DNA from: Natronococcus sp. CG52
GTDB lineage: Archaea > Halobacteriota > Halobacteria > Halobacteriales > Natrialbaceae
Direction: 5' to 3'
NCBI RefSeq assembly: GCF_023913515.1
Contig: NZ_CP099391.1
Location: 1,240,001 to 1,304,000, forward strand
Length of the DNA: 64,000 nt
Shown: positions 26,993 through 36,928 of the stretch, one piece after another
Position numbering within the stretch: position 1 is the stretch's first letter
Layout of the letters: each line of letters opens with the position of its first letter
Notes under the pieces: generated by a model
What the model was told of the DNA's origin: nothing
The model's database searches: none
Seen by the model: only the letters and a program-made list of their open reading frames with translations
Made by a program: the position numbers and the translations under genes

Positions 26993-29268
26993 CTGTAGCA
27001 CACCTGTCCCATAACGTGTCTGCTGGTCAGTTCGGCCGACGCCTCGGAGTAGTCGAAGCGCTCGACCATCGTCTCGATCGTCTGTGCTTTGACCGTCTCG
27101 GTCTCCGTCCCGCCCGGCGGGTCGTCCCACTGGCGCGGGTCGAAGTCTTCGAAGGTCCGCTCGACGTCGTCCCAGTCGTGGCTCTCGAGGACGGACCTGA
27201 TCACCGGGATCGCCGCCAGGTCGACGTCCTCGACCGAGAAGTCTTCGTCGCGGTGCTCCCACGCGTGGCGGTTCAGCGACGTGATCACCTTCTCGCGGCG
27301 GAAGTTCCGCACGCTCTCGCGGGGCGTGTTGCCCTCGTACTCGGCCTCGGAGAACCGGCCCAGATGCTCGATCTCGAACAGCTTCATCTTCAGCGGATCC
27401 GGCTCGACGCGCTCGCCGCGGTCGTTGTACAGCGGCTCCTCGGTCTCCCAGGCGTAGACGTGTTCGACGTACTCGGCGACGGTCTCCTCGTCGACTCGTT
27501 TCTCGTGCATGATCGCCTCGATGACGTCGCTTTCCTGCTGATCGAAGACGTAGTTCTTCACCGGAACGACCCGGTTCTCGAACTCCGAACGCTCGCCCGT
27601 CGAGAACACCGGCGCCTCGGATAACCCCTCGGCCATCGTGTTCAGCACGTCGCGAGGCATCACGACGTCCTCGACCGGGAGCTCCGAGTGGTGGCGATCC
27701 CGGTCGGTCTGGAGCAGTTCCGCCAGGGTATCCCGCGTGTAGGTGACGGGAATCCCGTGATCGCCGTCCTGTCCGTCGTCGTTGAAGTCGAACTCCTCCT
27801 TGTCGCGGCGCGTGTCCCCCTCCTGGAGGTAGCCCTGATCGAAGATCAGCGCCTTGTCGACGAGGTCCAGCCCGTTCGGGAGGTCCTCCTCGTCCAGTCG
27901 GGTGACGACCGCGTACAGCGCCGCCGCTTCGAGCGCGTGCGGGGCGAACTCCCGAGGCCGCGTCTCGCCGTCGCGGTCCTTGACTTTCACCGTCACCGGT
28001 TCGCGGATACGGTCGGCGAGGTCGCCGTAGCGGTCGTCCTCCCAGACCTCCGTCTCGTTGGTCAGTTCCCGGCGGATGAGCTCGGTCTCGAGGCTCAGGT
28101 TCGTCAGGTAGCCGAACTCGTGTCTGTCGAGCCGCCGTTTGAGCGCCTTCAGCGGATCCATCCCGTTGCGATCGGAGTGCTGGTTGAGTTGCGCCTCGAG
28201 ATCGGGATTCGAGATGATCAGCATCTGCGTGTCGACGTCCATCCCGATCCCCTGATCGAGTTTCACCGACTGTTCGTCGGGAACGTTCAGCAGCTTCTGC
28301 AGCAGGTCGGCGTGCTGGGCCGCGTCCTCGACGACCGTGAGGACGCCGTTACCCTGCGACAGCACGCCGTCGTAGCTGAACGCCTGCGGGTTCTTCCGCC
28401 CGCGCGAATCCAGTTCCTGGAGCATTCCGTGCATCCACGAGCCGACGAGTCGCTCCTTGGGACGGCCGTCGTCCTCGCTGTGGAGGACGCCGACGCCCTG
28501 GCCGATGCCGACGACGTAGTTTTTCACGCGGAGGTGCTGGTCGTCGGCGATCGCCGAGAACAGGGCTTCCTCCCCTTTGCGGCGGTAGTGCTCCTCGAGG
28601 TAGTTGTACGCCTCCCGAGAGAACGGATCCAGCGCGGCGTCGACCCGAACGGGGACGTGATCCTCGAGGTGGCCGTTTAGCTCCCCGAGGAGGTCCTCGC
28701 GGATCTCGTCGGGGAAGACGGAGAGCGGATGCGCCTGGACCGGACTCTCGTACCAGTTCGTGTCGTCTACGGCGGTCGAGTCGGTGCCGTAGCTCAGGCC
28801 GCGCTCCTCGACGTCAGCGGTGGTGACGTTCCACTCGACGGTGTATCGGCGCCCCTCGGGCGTCTTCGAGTACTCGCGCAGCCCGTTGACCAGACAGCGC
28901 TTGAGTTCGGACTTGCCGGTCGCCGTCGGGCCCTCGAACCAGATGATCTTCTCGTCCTTCGCTCGGCCCGCCGCGATCGACCGGAGATCGTCGACGAACT
29001 GGTTCAGCACCTCGGTGTTGCCGAGAATCGCGTGTTCGCCGTCGTTGTGCGGATCGTCGAAAAATCGGTAGCGCTCCTTCTCCTCGCCCTCCTCGACCAC
29101 GGTACGGGTGCCGGCGGCCTCGATCGCCTCGAGCAGGTACTTCGAGGCGTGGGAGGCGATCGTCGGGTTCTCGAAGACGCGGTCGACGTAGGTAGCGAGG
29201 GTCATCGGCTCTTCGTAGGTCTCCTCCAGGGTGCGGTCGGCCTCGCTGACGTAGTCGCGTCCGGTCAT
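26983..29268 (-). CDS. prkA: PrkA family serine protein kinase/AAA+ protein, second paralogue
   Basis: This 761-residue protein has a PrkA AAA-type domain with Walker [18 protein letters not shown] near residue 114 and [20 protein letters not shown] (Walker B/sensor region). A C-terminal helical PrkA kinase-like region continues to GQVCYRWD. In bacteria PrkA is an ATPase/Ser kinase tied to stress. This paralogue differs strongly from the one upstream (about 10% longer, different N-terminus), suggesting a heteromeric pair. One base separates it from the upstream prkA stop, and it overlaps yeaH by 10 nt. Confidence 0.92.
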   Translation of the reverse strand: MTGRDYVSEADRTLEETYEEPMTLATYVDRVFENPTIASHASKYLLEAIEAAGTRTVVEEGEEKERYRFFDDPHNDGEHAILGNTEVLNQFVDDLRSIAAGRAKDEKIIWFEGPTATGKSELKRCLVNGLREYSKTPEGRRYTVEWNVTTADVEERGLSYGTDSTAVDDTNWYESPVQAHPLSVFPDEIREDLLGELNGHLEDHVPVRVDAALDPFSREAYNYLEEHYRRKGEEALFSAIADDQHLRVKNYVVGIGQGVGVLHSEDDGRPKERLVGSWMHGMLQELDSRGRKNPQAFSYDGVLSQGNGVLTVVEDAAQHADLLQKLLNVPDEQSVKLDQGIGMDVDTQMLIISNPDLEAQLNQHSDRNGMDPLKALKRRLDRHEFGYLTNLSLETELIRRELTNETEVWEDDRYGDLADRIREPVTVKVKDRDGETRPREFAPHALEAAALYAVVTRLDEEDLPNGLDLVDKALIFDQGYLQEGDTRRDKEEFDFNDDGQDGDHGIPVTYTRDTLAELLQTDRDRHHSELPVEDVVMPRDVLNTMAEGLSEAPVFSTGERSEFENRVVPVKNYVFDQQESDVIEAIMHEKRVDEETVAEYVEHVYAWETEEPLYNDRGERVEPDPLKMKLFEIEHLGRFSEAEYEGNTPRESVRNFRREKVITSLNRHAWEHRDEDFSVEDVDLAAIPVIRSVLESHDWDDVERTFEDFDPRQWDDPPGGTETETVKAQTIETMVERFDYSEASAELTSRHVMGQVCYRWD

Positions 29269-29269
29269 G

Positions 29270-31342
29270 TTAGTCTTCCATCTCGGCTTTGGCGACCTCG
29301 GCGCCGGCGAACTCGAGCACTTCCTTGGCCCCTTCCTCGGAGTAGCCCTGTTCCATTAGCGCGTCGATCCACGCCGAGCGCTCGTCGTCGTCGAACTCGT
29401 TGGCCGACACCAGCGCCGAGAAGTTGATGTTGTGCTTCTTGTCCTCCCAGAGCTTGCGCTCCAGGGCGCGGCGCAGGCGCTCGTTGTCCTGCGGGTTGAA
29501 CGCCTCCCCCTCGCGGGCGCGCCGGGAGACCCAGTTGCTGACCTCCTGGCGGAAGTCCTCCTTGCGATCCTCGGGCACCGCGAGCTTCTCCTCGACCGAG
29601 CGCAGGAACGTCTCGTCGGGCTCCTGTTCGCGGCCCGTGAGCTCGTCCTCGATCGTGTCGTCGTCGATGTAGGCCATCACGTGGTCCATGTACTTCTCGC
29701 CCTGGCGCTGGATCTCGTCGATGTCGTAGGCGAGGGCGTGACGGACGTCCTCGATGGCGCGCTCGCGGTACTCCTCGCGGACCGTCTCGAGGTAGCGGTA
29801 GTACGTCTCGAAGTTCTCCTCGGGAACCGAGCCGTGGTGCTCTAAGTTCTCCTCGAAGAAGTTAAACACCGTCAGCGGCGAGAGGAACCCTCGAGAGCGG
29901 TGTTTGGAGTCCATGATCGCCTCGGCGATCTCGTCGCCGATAAAGCGGGGTGAGATTCCGACCATCCCCTCGCCGATCTCGGCTTTCGCCTCGGCCTCCT
30001 CGCGGAGCTTTTTGATGTCGATGTCGTCGCCCTCGTCGATCTCGCCGTTGTACGCCTTGGCCTTCGAGAGCAGGTCGACCGTCTCGGTGTCGGGTTCTTC
30101 CACTCTCGTCAGGACGCCGAACAGTCCCGCCATCTCGAGCGTGTGCGGCTCGACGTTGATGTCGGGGACGTCGGCGTTGTTCAGCATCTTGTCGTAGATG
30201 AGCGCCTCGTCCTCGTAGGAGAGGACGTACGGGAAGTCGATCCGCTTGGTGCGGTCGTTGAACGCCTCCATCTTCTCGTCGCCCTTCTTGTCCTTGTACT
30301 CGGGCATGTTCGTCCGCCCGACGATCACCTGGTCGATGTCGATCCGGGGATTGTTCTTCGGCTTGATCGTCTGCTCCTGGGTCGCGTGGAGGAAGTCGTA
30401 GAGGAATTCGCGCTGGAGTTTCAGCAGCTCCTCGCCGGAGAAGACGCCGCGGTTGGCGTTACAGAACGCCCCCGAGTAGTCGAACGCGCGCGGATCGCTC
30501 TCGCCGTAGATGGCGATCTTCGAGTAGTTGACGTCGCCCGTTAGCTCGGTCTCGTCCTGGTTCTTCTTGTCCTTGGGTTCGAACGTCTCGAGACACTGGC
30601 GCTTGTTCTCGTCGGCGATCAGTCGGATGACCTCCACGTGGTTCTCGAGCACCTGCTGGAGGTCGTCCTCGTAGTAGGCGAGCAGCCTGTCCATGTAGAA
30701 CTCGCTTTCGGGGTCCAGGGCCTGCTCGTTCTGGACCGTGTACGGCGCATCGAGTTGCTCGTTCAGGTCGTCGATCACCCGCTGGCGCTGCTCGAGGGGC
30801 AGCAAGACGAGCGGATCCTGGTTCATCGGCGACCGGACGACGTCGTCGGACGGGTCCTGGTCCTGGATGACGTCACAGAGGTTGGTCCACCGGAACGTGT
30901 ACATCCGCCCCTCCTCGCGGAGCGTGTAGTCCTCGAAGTACTTGCGGACCTGTTTGTCGAAGTGTGACTTCCCGGAGCCGACCGGCCCGAGCAGGAGCTT
31001 GATCCGCCGTTCCGGACCGAGTCTACGAGCGCCCGATTTCACCTTGTTGACGAACTCGTGGATCGACTGGTGGATCACCTTCCCGTAGAAGGTGTTCTCG
31101 CCGTCGCCGAGCGGGTCCTTAGAGGCGAGTTCGTACTCCACCACCCCTTCGGTTTCGTCGTAGGTGGTACCGTAGTAGTCGAACATGTCCGCAACCCGTT
31201 GGTGGGCGTTGCGGGTAATCTTCGGGTCCTCGTAGCACTCTTCCAAGTACCAGTCGAAGGACTTGGTCTCCCGCAGGTCTGCGGGCATCGATTCCTTGTA
31301 ATCCGTACTGAGCTTCTCGAGCGTCTCGATGTCACCGTTCAT
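29270..31342 (-). CDS. prkA: PrkA family serine protein kinase/AAA+ protein, first paralogue
   Basis: This 690-residue protein starts MNGDIETLEKLSTDYKESMP. It has Walker A LLLGPVGSGKSHFDKQV, then GRMYTFRWTNLC, NANRGVFSGEELLKL and the long region including PRFIGDEIAEAIMDSKHRSR and YIDDDTIEDELTGREQEPDE, typical of full-length PrkA. The start at 31342 is chosen over an upstream frame extension to 31564, whose residues are unlike the family. It is the promoter-proximal gene of the four-gene operon, with a 634-nt gene-free region upstream that may carry a long leader. Confidence 0.93.
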   Translation of the reverse strand: MNGDIETLEKLSTDYKESMPADLRETKSFDWYLEECYEDPKITRNAHQRVADMFDYYGTTYDETEGVVEYELASKDPLGDGENTFYGKVIHQSIHEFVNKVKSGARRLGPERRIKLLLGPVGSGKSHFDKQVRKYFEDYTLREEGRMYTFRWTNLCDVIQDQDPSDDVVRSPMNQDPLVLLPLEQRQRVIDDLNEQLDAPYTVQNEQALDPESEFYMDRLLAYYEDDLQQVLENHVEVIRLIADENKRQCLETFEPKDKKNQDETELTGDVNYSKIAIYGESDPRAFDYSGAFCNANRGVFSGEELLKLQREFLYDFLHATQEQTIKPKNNPRIDIDQVIVGRTNMPEYKDKKGDEKMEAFNDRTKRIDFPYVLSYEDEALIYDKMLNNADVPDINVEPHTLEMAGLFGVLTRVEEPDTETVDLLSKAKAYNGEIDEGDDIDIKKLREEAEAKAEIGEGMVGISPRFIGDEIAEAIMDSKHRSRGFLSPLTVFNFFEENLEHHGSVPEENFETYYRYLETVREEYRERAIEDVRHALAYDIDEIQRQGEKYMDHVMAYIDDDTIEDELTGREQEPDETFLRSVEEKLAVPEDRKEDFRQEVSNWVSRRAREGEAFNPQDNERLRRALERKLWEDKKHNINFSALVSANEFDDDERSAWIDALMEQGYSEEGAKEVLEFAGAEVAKAEMED

Positions 31343-31976
31343 GGTATCATTGCCAGTTGCGGTTTCCCCCGTCGTCGGGTAGTATCGGAGTTGACGTCGT
31401 TCGACCAGCCGCGGCATCGCGTTGCCGGACCGTCGGGATCCGCCGTCCCGTCGAAGCCCGACACAGACCCCACGCGCTCGGTGCTCCCGGCGAGACGGCT
31501 CGCAGAGAGCGCGAACCTGTGCGGGCGGCGTCGATGTGCCATGCCATATGTGATCTTTCACCACTCGACGTCGCGCGAGAACCGGGTTACCGGTCTCGGA
31601 CGGCGGTGCGCCGGGGACGGGCGCGGAGTGGATCGGTCCGACGAACGGATACCGATAGTATTTAATGAGTGAGTAATCCAGCTACTTAAGGTTAGCCCCA
31701 AAAGGTATTTATCAGAACTTTATTTCAGGCAACCCGTGTAGAACGTATCGATCGTAACTGATACCACGTACCACGGAGGAGGGTCAATGAAATAAATTCT
31801 CGGCCTGCAAACCCCGCGTTCACCGACGCGCGTTCGTTCATCGAATCTCATATATCCTCGAGAGAGCGGTTCTTTTCGGACTCCTGTCCCGGTCCGATCC
31901 AGCGCACGCCGGTGGACCGTCACTCCGTCCGCGGGTCGACGACGCTGATTTACGGGCGCCGTCCCTACCGCCGGCC
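31343..31976. other. gene-free region upstream of prkA
   Basis: No convincing gene is seen. The part at 31650-31860 is AT-rich, with several TATA-like boxes on both strands (for example around 31656-31662, 31704-31710 and 31850-31856), so it probably holds the prkA promoter and possibly others. GGAGG followed by ATGAAATAA near 31776-31792 forms a start and stop separated by one codon. Frames read over this stretch have no codon bias or family pattern. Confidence 0.45.
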
Positions 31977-32387
31977 ATGACCGAACTCGAGTCGCTCCCC
32001 GACGGCTGGGAGGTCTGGTCGGCCGGCGAAGACGGCCGCCTGGTGCTCGCCTACCGACCGGACGTGTTCAACGGGGAGGCGTTTCCCGCGGCCTGCCTGC
32101 CGACGCTGTACCTGACACACGGCAAGCGGACCCGGCGGCCGGGAACGAATCCGACCGACCGCACCCTCGAGAACGACTGGTTCGTAACGCTCTACCTCGA
32201 GCCCGACGTGTCGCTGAACGACACGCACCGGTTCGAGACGCGCGCGGAGGGGGTCGACTGTACGCTAAAGCTCGCCCGGCAGTTCGACGACGGCGAGATC
32301 GACTACCGCGACCTGTACCAGGTGCCCCGAGAGCGGTACTTCGAGCGGCTCGACGAACTCACCGGCTCCGTCGTACAGGACTCGTAA
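31977..32387 (+). CDS. haloarchaeal conserved protein, DUF5820-like
   Basis: This 136-residue acidic soluble protein reads GWEVWSAGEDGRLVLAYRPD, CLPTLYLTHGKR, WFVTLYLEPD and LARQFDDGEIDYRDLYQVPR. Its size and motifs resemble what is called DUF5820 in haloarchaea. No catalytic residues are known. The ATG at 31977 lies after a clear AT-poor leader, with no TATA box close by. Function is unknown and the family assignment is from memory. Confidence 0.6.
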   Translation: MTELESLPDGWEVWSAGEDGRLVLAYRPDVFNGEAFPAACLPTLYLTHGKRTRRPGTNPTDRTLENDWFVTLYLEPDVSLNDTHRFETRAEGVDCTLKLARQFDDGEIDYRDLYQVPRERYFERLDELTGSVVQDS

Positions 32388-32451
32388 CTCCGGAGCGCCG
32401 TCCGGACGACGGGACGTGAGGCTTAACCAGCCCTGGCGACTATCGGTTCGT

Positions 32452-32898
32452 ATGTCGACTGTCACCCTCGTCGGATCCCGCCTGGCGGAGTCGGGAACCG
32501 AGTTCGTCTACCACGGCGAGGCCGACGGCTGCGCCGGCTGTCCGTACCGAAGCCAGTGTCTCAACCTCTCGGCCGACACCAAGTACCGCGTTACGTCCGT
32601 CCGCGAGAACGCCCAGACGCTCGAGTGTGCGATGCACGACGAGGGGGTTCGCGCCGTCGAGGTCGAACCCGTCTCCGTCGCGGCGAACATCCCCTCGAAG
32701 GGCGCGTTCGCCGGCAGCAAGACGAGCCTGTCCGGTCCCTGTCCGTACATCGAGTGCCCGAGCCACGAGTACTGCGAACCCGACGGCGTCGCGTTCGACG
32801 AGGAGTACCGCATCCGGGATATCGTCGGCGATCCGCCACACGAGGTCTGTCACCTCGACCGCTCGCTGGAACTGGTCGAACTCGAGACCGAGGACTGA
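32452..32898 (+). CDS. UPF0179 family protein
   Basis: This 148-residue Cys-rich protein starts MSTVTLVGSRLAESGTEFVY. It contains CAGCPYRSQC near residue 24, a single Cys in LECAMHD, and CPYIECPSHEYC followed by a late Cys (EVCHLDRS). The eight or so cysteines suggest a metal or Fe-S site. UPF0179 is an archaeal family of unknown function. The longer frame from 32416 is rejected because the ATG at 32452 gives the family N-terminus. Confidence 0.85.
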   Translation: MSTVTLVGSRLAESGTEFVYHGEADGCAGCPYRSQCLNLSADTKYRVTSVRENAQTLECAMHDEGVRAVEVEPVSVAANIPSKGAFAGSKTSLSGPCPYIECPSHEYCEPDGVAFDEEYRIRDIVGDPPHEVCHLDRSLELVELETED

Positions 32899-32966
32899 CG
32901 GTCGCCGAAAATCCGGGACCGAATTCGGATCGCAGCGTAGGGTCGCCGATCAGCGGATCGAACGTC

Positions 32967-34250
32967 TCATCTCTCCAACCGGTGCTCGGATCCGGCGATC
33001 CCGACCAGTACCGTCCCGAGCACTCCGATGATTCCCGCTCCGACGAACGCGGGTGTGTACGTGCCGACGAGGTCGTAGACGAGACCGGCGAGCCAGGGCG
33101 CGGTCAGCCCGGAAACGGCGAACGAAAGCGACACGAGCCCGAAGATCGCGTTCGGGTTCGCGGCACCGAACAGATCGACCGTGAGCGGCGAGAGAAGCGC
33201 TCCGTTGCCGCCGTAGGCGATGCCGAAGACGACGGCGAAGCCGTACAGCGCCGCCGCCGAACCCACGAGCGGGAGAACCAGCGTCGAGGTACACATCACG
33301 GCGGAGCAGACGACGAACGTTCGAACGCGACCGGTCCGATCGGCCAGACTGCCGATGCAGATCCGGGCGGCGGCGGTCGTGATGCCGATCGTCGCGAGCG
33401 CGAGCGCGCCCGTTCGCTCGTCGAGACCGATTTCGCCGGCGTACGGGACGATGTGGACGAGCACAACGTACAGCGACGCGTAGATGAGCACCCAGCCCGC
33501 GAACACGAGCAGGAAGGATCGCGACGTCGCGACTGCGATCACCTCCCGTCGATAGGTCGTCCACTCCGCGGGCTCGCGGTCCGGAACGCCGCCGGGAAAC
33601 TCCTCTCCGGGATCGACCTCGCTCGAGGCCGGATCGTCGGCGAACAGCGGCGTCACGGCCGCGACGGCGACCGCCGCTCCGGAGACGAGCGCGAGGAGGG
33701 CGAGCCGCCACCCGAGGGCTGCGACGAGGACGCTCGCGGCCGGTGCCAGCACGACCATTCCGACGCCGAGTCCGGCGGTCGTGACGCCGGTCGCGAGACC
33801 GCGACGGCGCTGGAACCACCGGGGGACCGTCGCGTAGGAGACGACGTAGATCGCGCCGAGTCCGATCGCGACGACGACCCCGTAGGAGAGCAGCAACGCC
33901 CCGTAGGAGTCGGTGCGACTCGTCCAGACCCCGCCGATCGCGAGCGCGGCCCCGCCGACGAGCAGCAGTCGACGAACGCCGAACCGATCCGCGAGGACCC
34001 CCAGCCCCGCCGCCGAGAGGTAGATCACGACGGTCTGGACGGAGAACACGAACGAGATGCCGGACCGAGAGACGCCCAGGTCTCGCTGCATCGGCTCGAG
34101 AAAGACCCCGAAAGCGTAGGAGAGGCCGAAGACGATGAGCGCGCCGACGAAGCCCCCAGCGACGACGTACCACCCGCGGTAGACGATTCCGTCGCCCGTC
34201 CTGTCCGCAGTGTTACCGCGGGAGCGGACAGGGTTATCGTCGCGATCCAT
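32967..34250 (-). CDS. MFS transporter (OxlT/oxalate-formate-like)
   Basis: This 427-residue, 12-helix membrane protein has the MFS loop GVLADRFGVRRLLLVGG between helices 2 and 3 and a second-half equivalent GSLADRTGRVRTFVVCSA. Sequence style (RGWYVVAGGFVGALIVFGLSYAFGVF) resembles OxlT-like antiporters and haloarchaeal MCT-type carriers. An acidic loop DDPASSEVDPGEEFPGG lies between the two halves. It diverges from the atoE-like gene, so both may serve organic acid movement. The substrate is not certain. Confidence 0.87.
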   Translation of the reverse strand: MDRDDNPVRSRGNTADRTGDGIVYRGWYVVAGGFVGALIVFGLSYAFGVFLEPMQRDLGVSRSGISFVFSVQTVVIYLSAAGLGVLADRFGVRRLLLVGGAALAIGGVWTSRTDSYGALLLSYGVVVAIGLGAIYVVSYATVPRWFQRRRGLATGVTTAGLGVGMVVLAPAASVLVAALGWRLALLALVSGAAVAVAAVTPLFADDPASSEVDPGEEFPGGVPDREPAEWTTYRREVIAVATSRSFLLVFAGWVLIYASLYVVLVHIVPYAGEIGLDERTGALALATIGITTAAARICIGSLADRTGRVRTFVVCSAVMCTSTLVLPLVGSAAALYGFAVVFGIAYGGNGALLSPLTVDLFGAANPNAIFGLVSLSFAVSGLTAPWLAGLVYDLVGTYTPAFVGAGIIGVLGTVLVGIAGSEHRLER

Positions 34251-34311
34251 CCCGTATCACTGGTCCGTGAATTCACATAGTCTTTAGTATGTGGTCAGTT
34301 CACATGGACAT

Positions 34312-35757
34312 ATGTCGACCGAATCACCGGCGGCACGTGGCAACGTTATCGAACGAGCGGGGGAACGCATCGCGGACGCGGTCGAGCGGTGGATGCCGAG
34401 CCCGTTCCTGTTCGCGATCATCCTCTCGTACGTCGTGTTCGTGGTAGGAATGGTCGTTCAGGGGGAAGGGCCGACGGACATGGTGTTTCACTGGTACGAC
34501 GGCTTCTGGGCCTTCCTGACGTTCGCGATGCAGATGGTCCTGATCATCATGACGGGATTCGTCATCGCGTATCACCCCTACGTCAACAGCGCGCTCCAGC
34601 GGCTGGCGACGATGCCACGGACCAACAAGCAGGCGGTCGTCCTGGTTGGCGTCGTCTCGATGGCGCTGGCTTGGGTTCACTGGGGGTTTAGCCTCGTCGT
34701 CGGCGCGATCTTCGCCCGGGAGATGGGGAAAGCCGCCTATCGTGAGGGGATTGAGGTCCACTATCCGCTCCTCTGCGTCGCCGGCTACATGGGACTCGGA
34801 CTCACCTGGCACTGGGGACTATCCGGGTCGGCACCGCTCTTGCTCGCGACGCCGGGCAACGAGTTCATCGAACTCGGCATCGTCGACGATCCCGTCGGTA
34901 CGTCGGCGACGATCTTCAGTTCGTACGCGCTCGCGCTGACCGCCCTGTCGATCGTCTTCGCGGCGATCGTGCTCTACCTGCTGACGCCCTCGCCGGAGCG
35001 GTCGAAGGGCATCACCGAGTACATCGCCGAAGAAGAGCTGTTCGAGGCTACGCCGGACGGCGGGCGCGACGAAGAGGTGACGGACGAACCCGCGCCGGAG
35101 CCGAACGCGGACCGGCGTGACGAGACGCTGCCGGCGGAGCGGATCGACAACAGCCGACTCCTCGGCGGATTCATCGCTCTGACCGGCGTCGCCGTGGTCG
35201 GCTGGCAGTTCTGGACGCTCGGACTCGACGCGCTCGACCTGAACGTGCTGAACTTCGCGTTCCTGTTCGTCGGCCTCGCGATCTACACCCGTCCGGCCGT
35301 CTACCGCGAGCGGTTCGGAGAAGCCGCGGAAGCCGCCGCGGGAATTATTCTCCTGTTTCCCTTCTTCGCGGGGATCCAGGGGATGATGGCCGGCTCCGGG
35401 CTCGCGGAGACGATGGCCGAAGGAATGCTCGCGATCTCGACGCCGGAGACGTTCCCCGTGATCGCCTGGCTCACCGCGGCCGTGGTCAACCTCTTCGTTC
35501 CCTCCGGAGGCGGCGAGTGGATCGTCCTCGGGCCGTCGGTACTCGGGGCCGCGCAGGATCTGGGAATTCCGATCGGACACGCGACGATGGCCTACGCCGT
35601 CGGCGACGCCCACACGAATCTGCTGAATCCGTTCTGGGCGCTCCCGCTGCTCGCGATCACGCAGATCAGGGCGCGAGAGATGTTCGGGTACGCGATCGCC
35701 ATGCTACTCGCGCTCGTTCCCTTCCTGGCGGTGGTGCTGTACTTCCTGCCGTACTGA
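34312..35757 (+). CDS. short-chain fatty acid transporter, AtoE family
   Basis: This 481-residue membrane protein has about 11-12 helices. The N-terminal ERWMPSPFLFAIILSYVVFVVGM and the pattern WVHWGFSLVVGAIFAREMGK, LTWHWGLSGSAPLLLATPGN and FVPSGGGEWIVLGPSVLGAA match the AtoE family of short-chain fatty acid or acetoacetate transporters. A hydrophilic loop (about residues 235-275) is longer than usual. ATG 34312 is preferred over one at 34291. Uptake of short acids would supply acyl-CoA ligases in this window; substrate unproven. Confidence 0.86.
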   Translation: MSTESPAARGNVIERAGERIADAVERWMPSPFLFAIILSYVVFVVGMVVQGEGPTDMVFHWYDGFWAFLTFAMQMVLIIMTGFVIAYHPYVNSALQRLATMPRTNKQAVVLVGVVSMALAWVHWGFSLVVGAIFAREMGKAAYREGIEVHYPLLCVAGYMGLGLTWHWGLSGSAPLLLATPGNEFIELGIVDDPVGTSATIFSSYALALTALSIVFAAIVLYLLTPSPERSKGITEYIAEEELFEATPDGGRDEEVTDEPAPEPNADRRDETLPAERIDNSRLLGGFIALTGVAVVGWQFWTLGLDALDLNVLNFAFLFVGLAIYTRPAVYRERFGEAAEAAAGIILLFPFFAGIQGMMAGSGLAETMAEGMLAISTPETFPVIAWLTAAVVNLFVPSGGGEWIVLGPSVLGAAQDLGIPIGHATMAYAVGDAHTNLLNPFWALPLLAITQIRAREMFGYAIAMLLALVPFLAVVLYFLPY

Positions 35758-35892
35758 TCCGCGAATACTGATCCGCGAATATCCTTTCCACCGTCCGGAA
35801 CGAAGCGAGCGACGGCACTGCAGCACCTCGTCCCGTCGGCGTCGGTATCGTCGTCGAGCGAATAGCCGAAAATTATCGGTGCCGCGGCGCCG

Positions 35893-36249
35893 TTACCGTT
35901 TCTCGAGCGCCTCCTCGTCGAGCCAGCTGGTCGCCCAGCACGCGACCTCGTCGAACACCGGCTCGAGCGATTCGCCTTTCTCCGTGAGGCTGTAGTAGGT
36001 GGCGATCGGTGCGTCCTCCTCGAGACGACGCTCGACGAACCCCGTCTCGCCGAGGTCGTCGAGCACGCGCGAGAGCGTCCGCGCGTTGGCGCCGGTCGCC
36101 CGTTTGAGTTCGTTGAACCGGTGTTCGCCGTCGAGCAGCGCGTGGAGGACGGCGAGTCGCCACTGTGAGCCGATCTGTTCGAGCGATTCGACGACGGGAC
36201 AGGCGTCGTCGTGGTCCTGGTGCTGACTCGAGGATTCGGGGGGTGCCAT
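35893..36249 (-). CDS. HxlR-type winged-helix transcriptional regulator
   Basis: This 118-residue protein has the HxlR fold: VVESLEQIGSQWRLAVLHALLDG, then RFNELKRATGANARTLSRVLDDLGETGFVERR and a wing DAPIATYYSLTEKGESLEPV. The family Cys lies in DACPVVES near residue 17 and may be redox-sensitive. It is probably a repressor or activator of a nearby gene; no operator can be assigned. It ends with a short basic tail EALEKR. Confidence 0.9.
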   Translation of the reverse strand: MAPPESSSQHQDHDDACPVVESLEQIGSQWRLAVLHALLDGEHRFNELKRATGANARTLSRVLDDLGETGFVERRLEEDAPIATYYSLTEKGESLEPVFDEVACWATSWLDEEALEKR

Positions 36250-36341
36250 CGTGGAAATCTACCCGCCGCTACGACTCGATGCAGTATACCAGTTCGGATT
36301 AGAACCAGCTATCACACAGTTACCGAAGACGCTGCGGTGGC

Positions 36342-36761
36342 TCAGCGAGCGCCCGCTTCCTCCTCGAGGACCGTTTCGATCCGCTCGAGCGCTCGCAGAC
36401 AGACGGGCGCGTATCCGGACGCGCGCAACGGGAGTTCGAAGACGAGTCGGCACCGGTCGTCGCCGAGGTCGTCCACGCGGTGGCCGGTTACGGGCAGTCG
36501 GGCGACCTGCCACGTCCAGCGGTGATCCGCACAGGAGGTGATTTCGAACGGCAACCAGACGCCGGGGAGACTCACTCGCCCGGTCGTTCCCGTTCGAACC
36601 CGACGATCCGTCGCTTCGACGCCGGTGATGAGCGGCGACCACTCCGGCCACCGCTGCGTGTCGACGAGCAGATCCCAGGCTTCCTCCGACGGGGCGGCGA
36701 AGACGTGCGAGGCCTCCAGTCGGCGGCCGTCCGGGGTCGACGCGACCTGGAGCCGAGTCAT
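36342..36761 (-). CDS. SRPBCC family (START-like) protein
   Basis: This 139-residue protein is a helix-grip fold: LEASHVFAAPSEEAWDLLVDTQRWPEWSPLITGVEATD, then beta strands RVSLPGVWLPFEITSCADHRWTWQV. It binds a hydrophobic ligand in a pocket; ligand unknown. Start 36761 fits the family, with a TTAA-type box about 25-30 nt upstream. An extended frame to 36830 is unlikely. It lies just upstream of the HxlR gene on the same strand, possibly cotranscribed. Confidence 0.82.
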   Translation of the reverse strand: MTRLQVASTPDGRRLEASHVFAAPSEEAWDLLVDTQRWPEWSPLITGVEATDRRVRTGTTGRVSLPGVWLPFEITSCADHRWTWQVARLPVTGHRVDDLGDDRCRLVFELPLRASGYAPVCLRALERIETVLEEEAGAR

Positions 36762-36928
36762 AGCCCCTAGTAGGCGGACGATCGTTAAGGGCGTTCGTCC
36801 GCGCGTACCGTACCGGAACCCTTCAGCCATCGGTGGCGTTCCTCGCGGCCCTGAATCGCCGCCTGCTCACCCCGGCAGTTCCGTTCGAACACTGACAGTT
36901 ATGTGGGCGGCGTCGAACTATTCTACCA

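Noticed and set aside
31720-31923. 67-codon minus-strand frame in the prkA upstream region
   Set aside because: No codon bias or family pattern; region is AT-rich promoter-like DNA.
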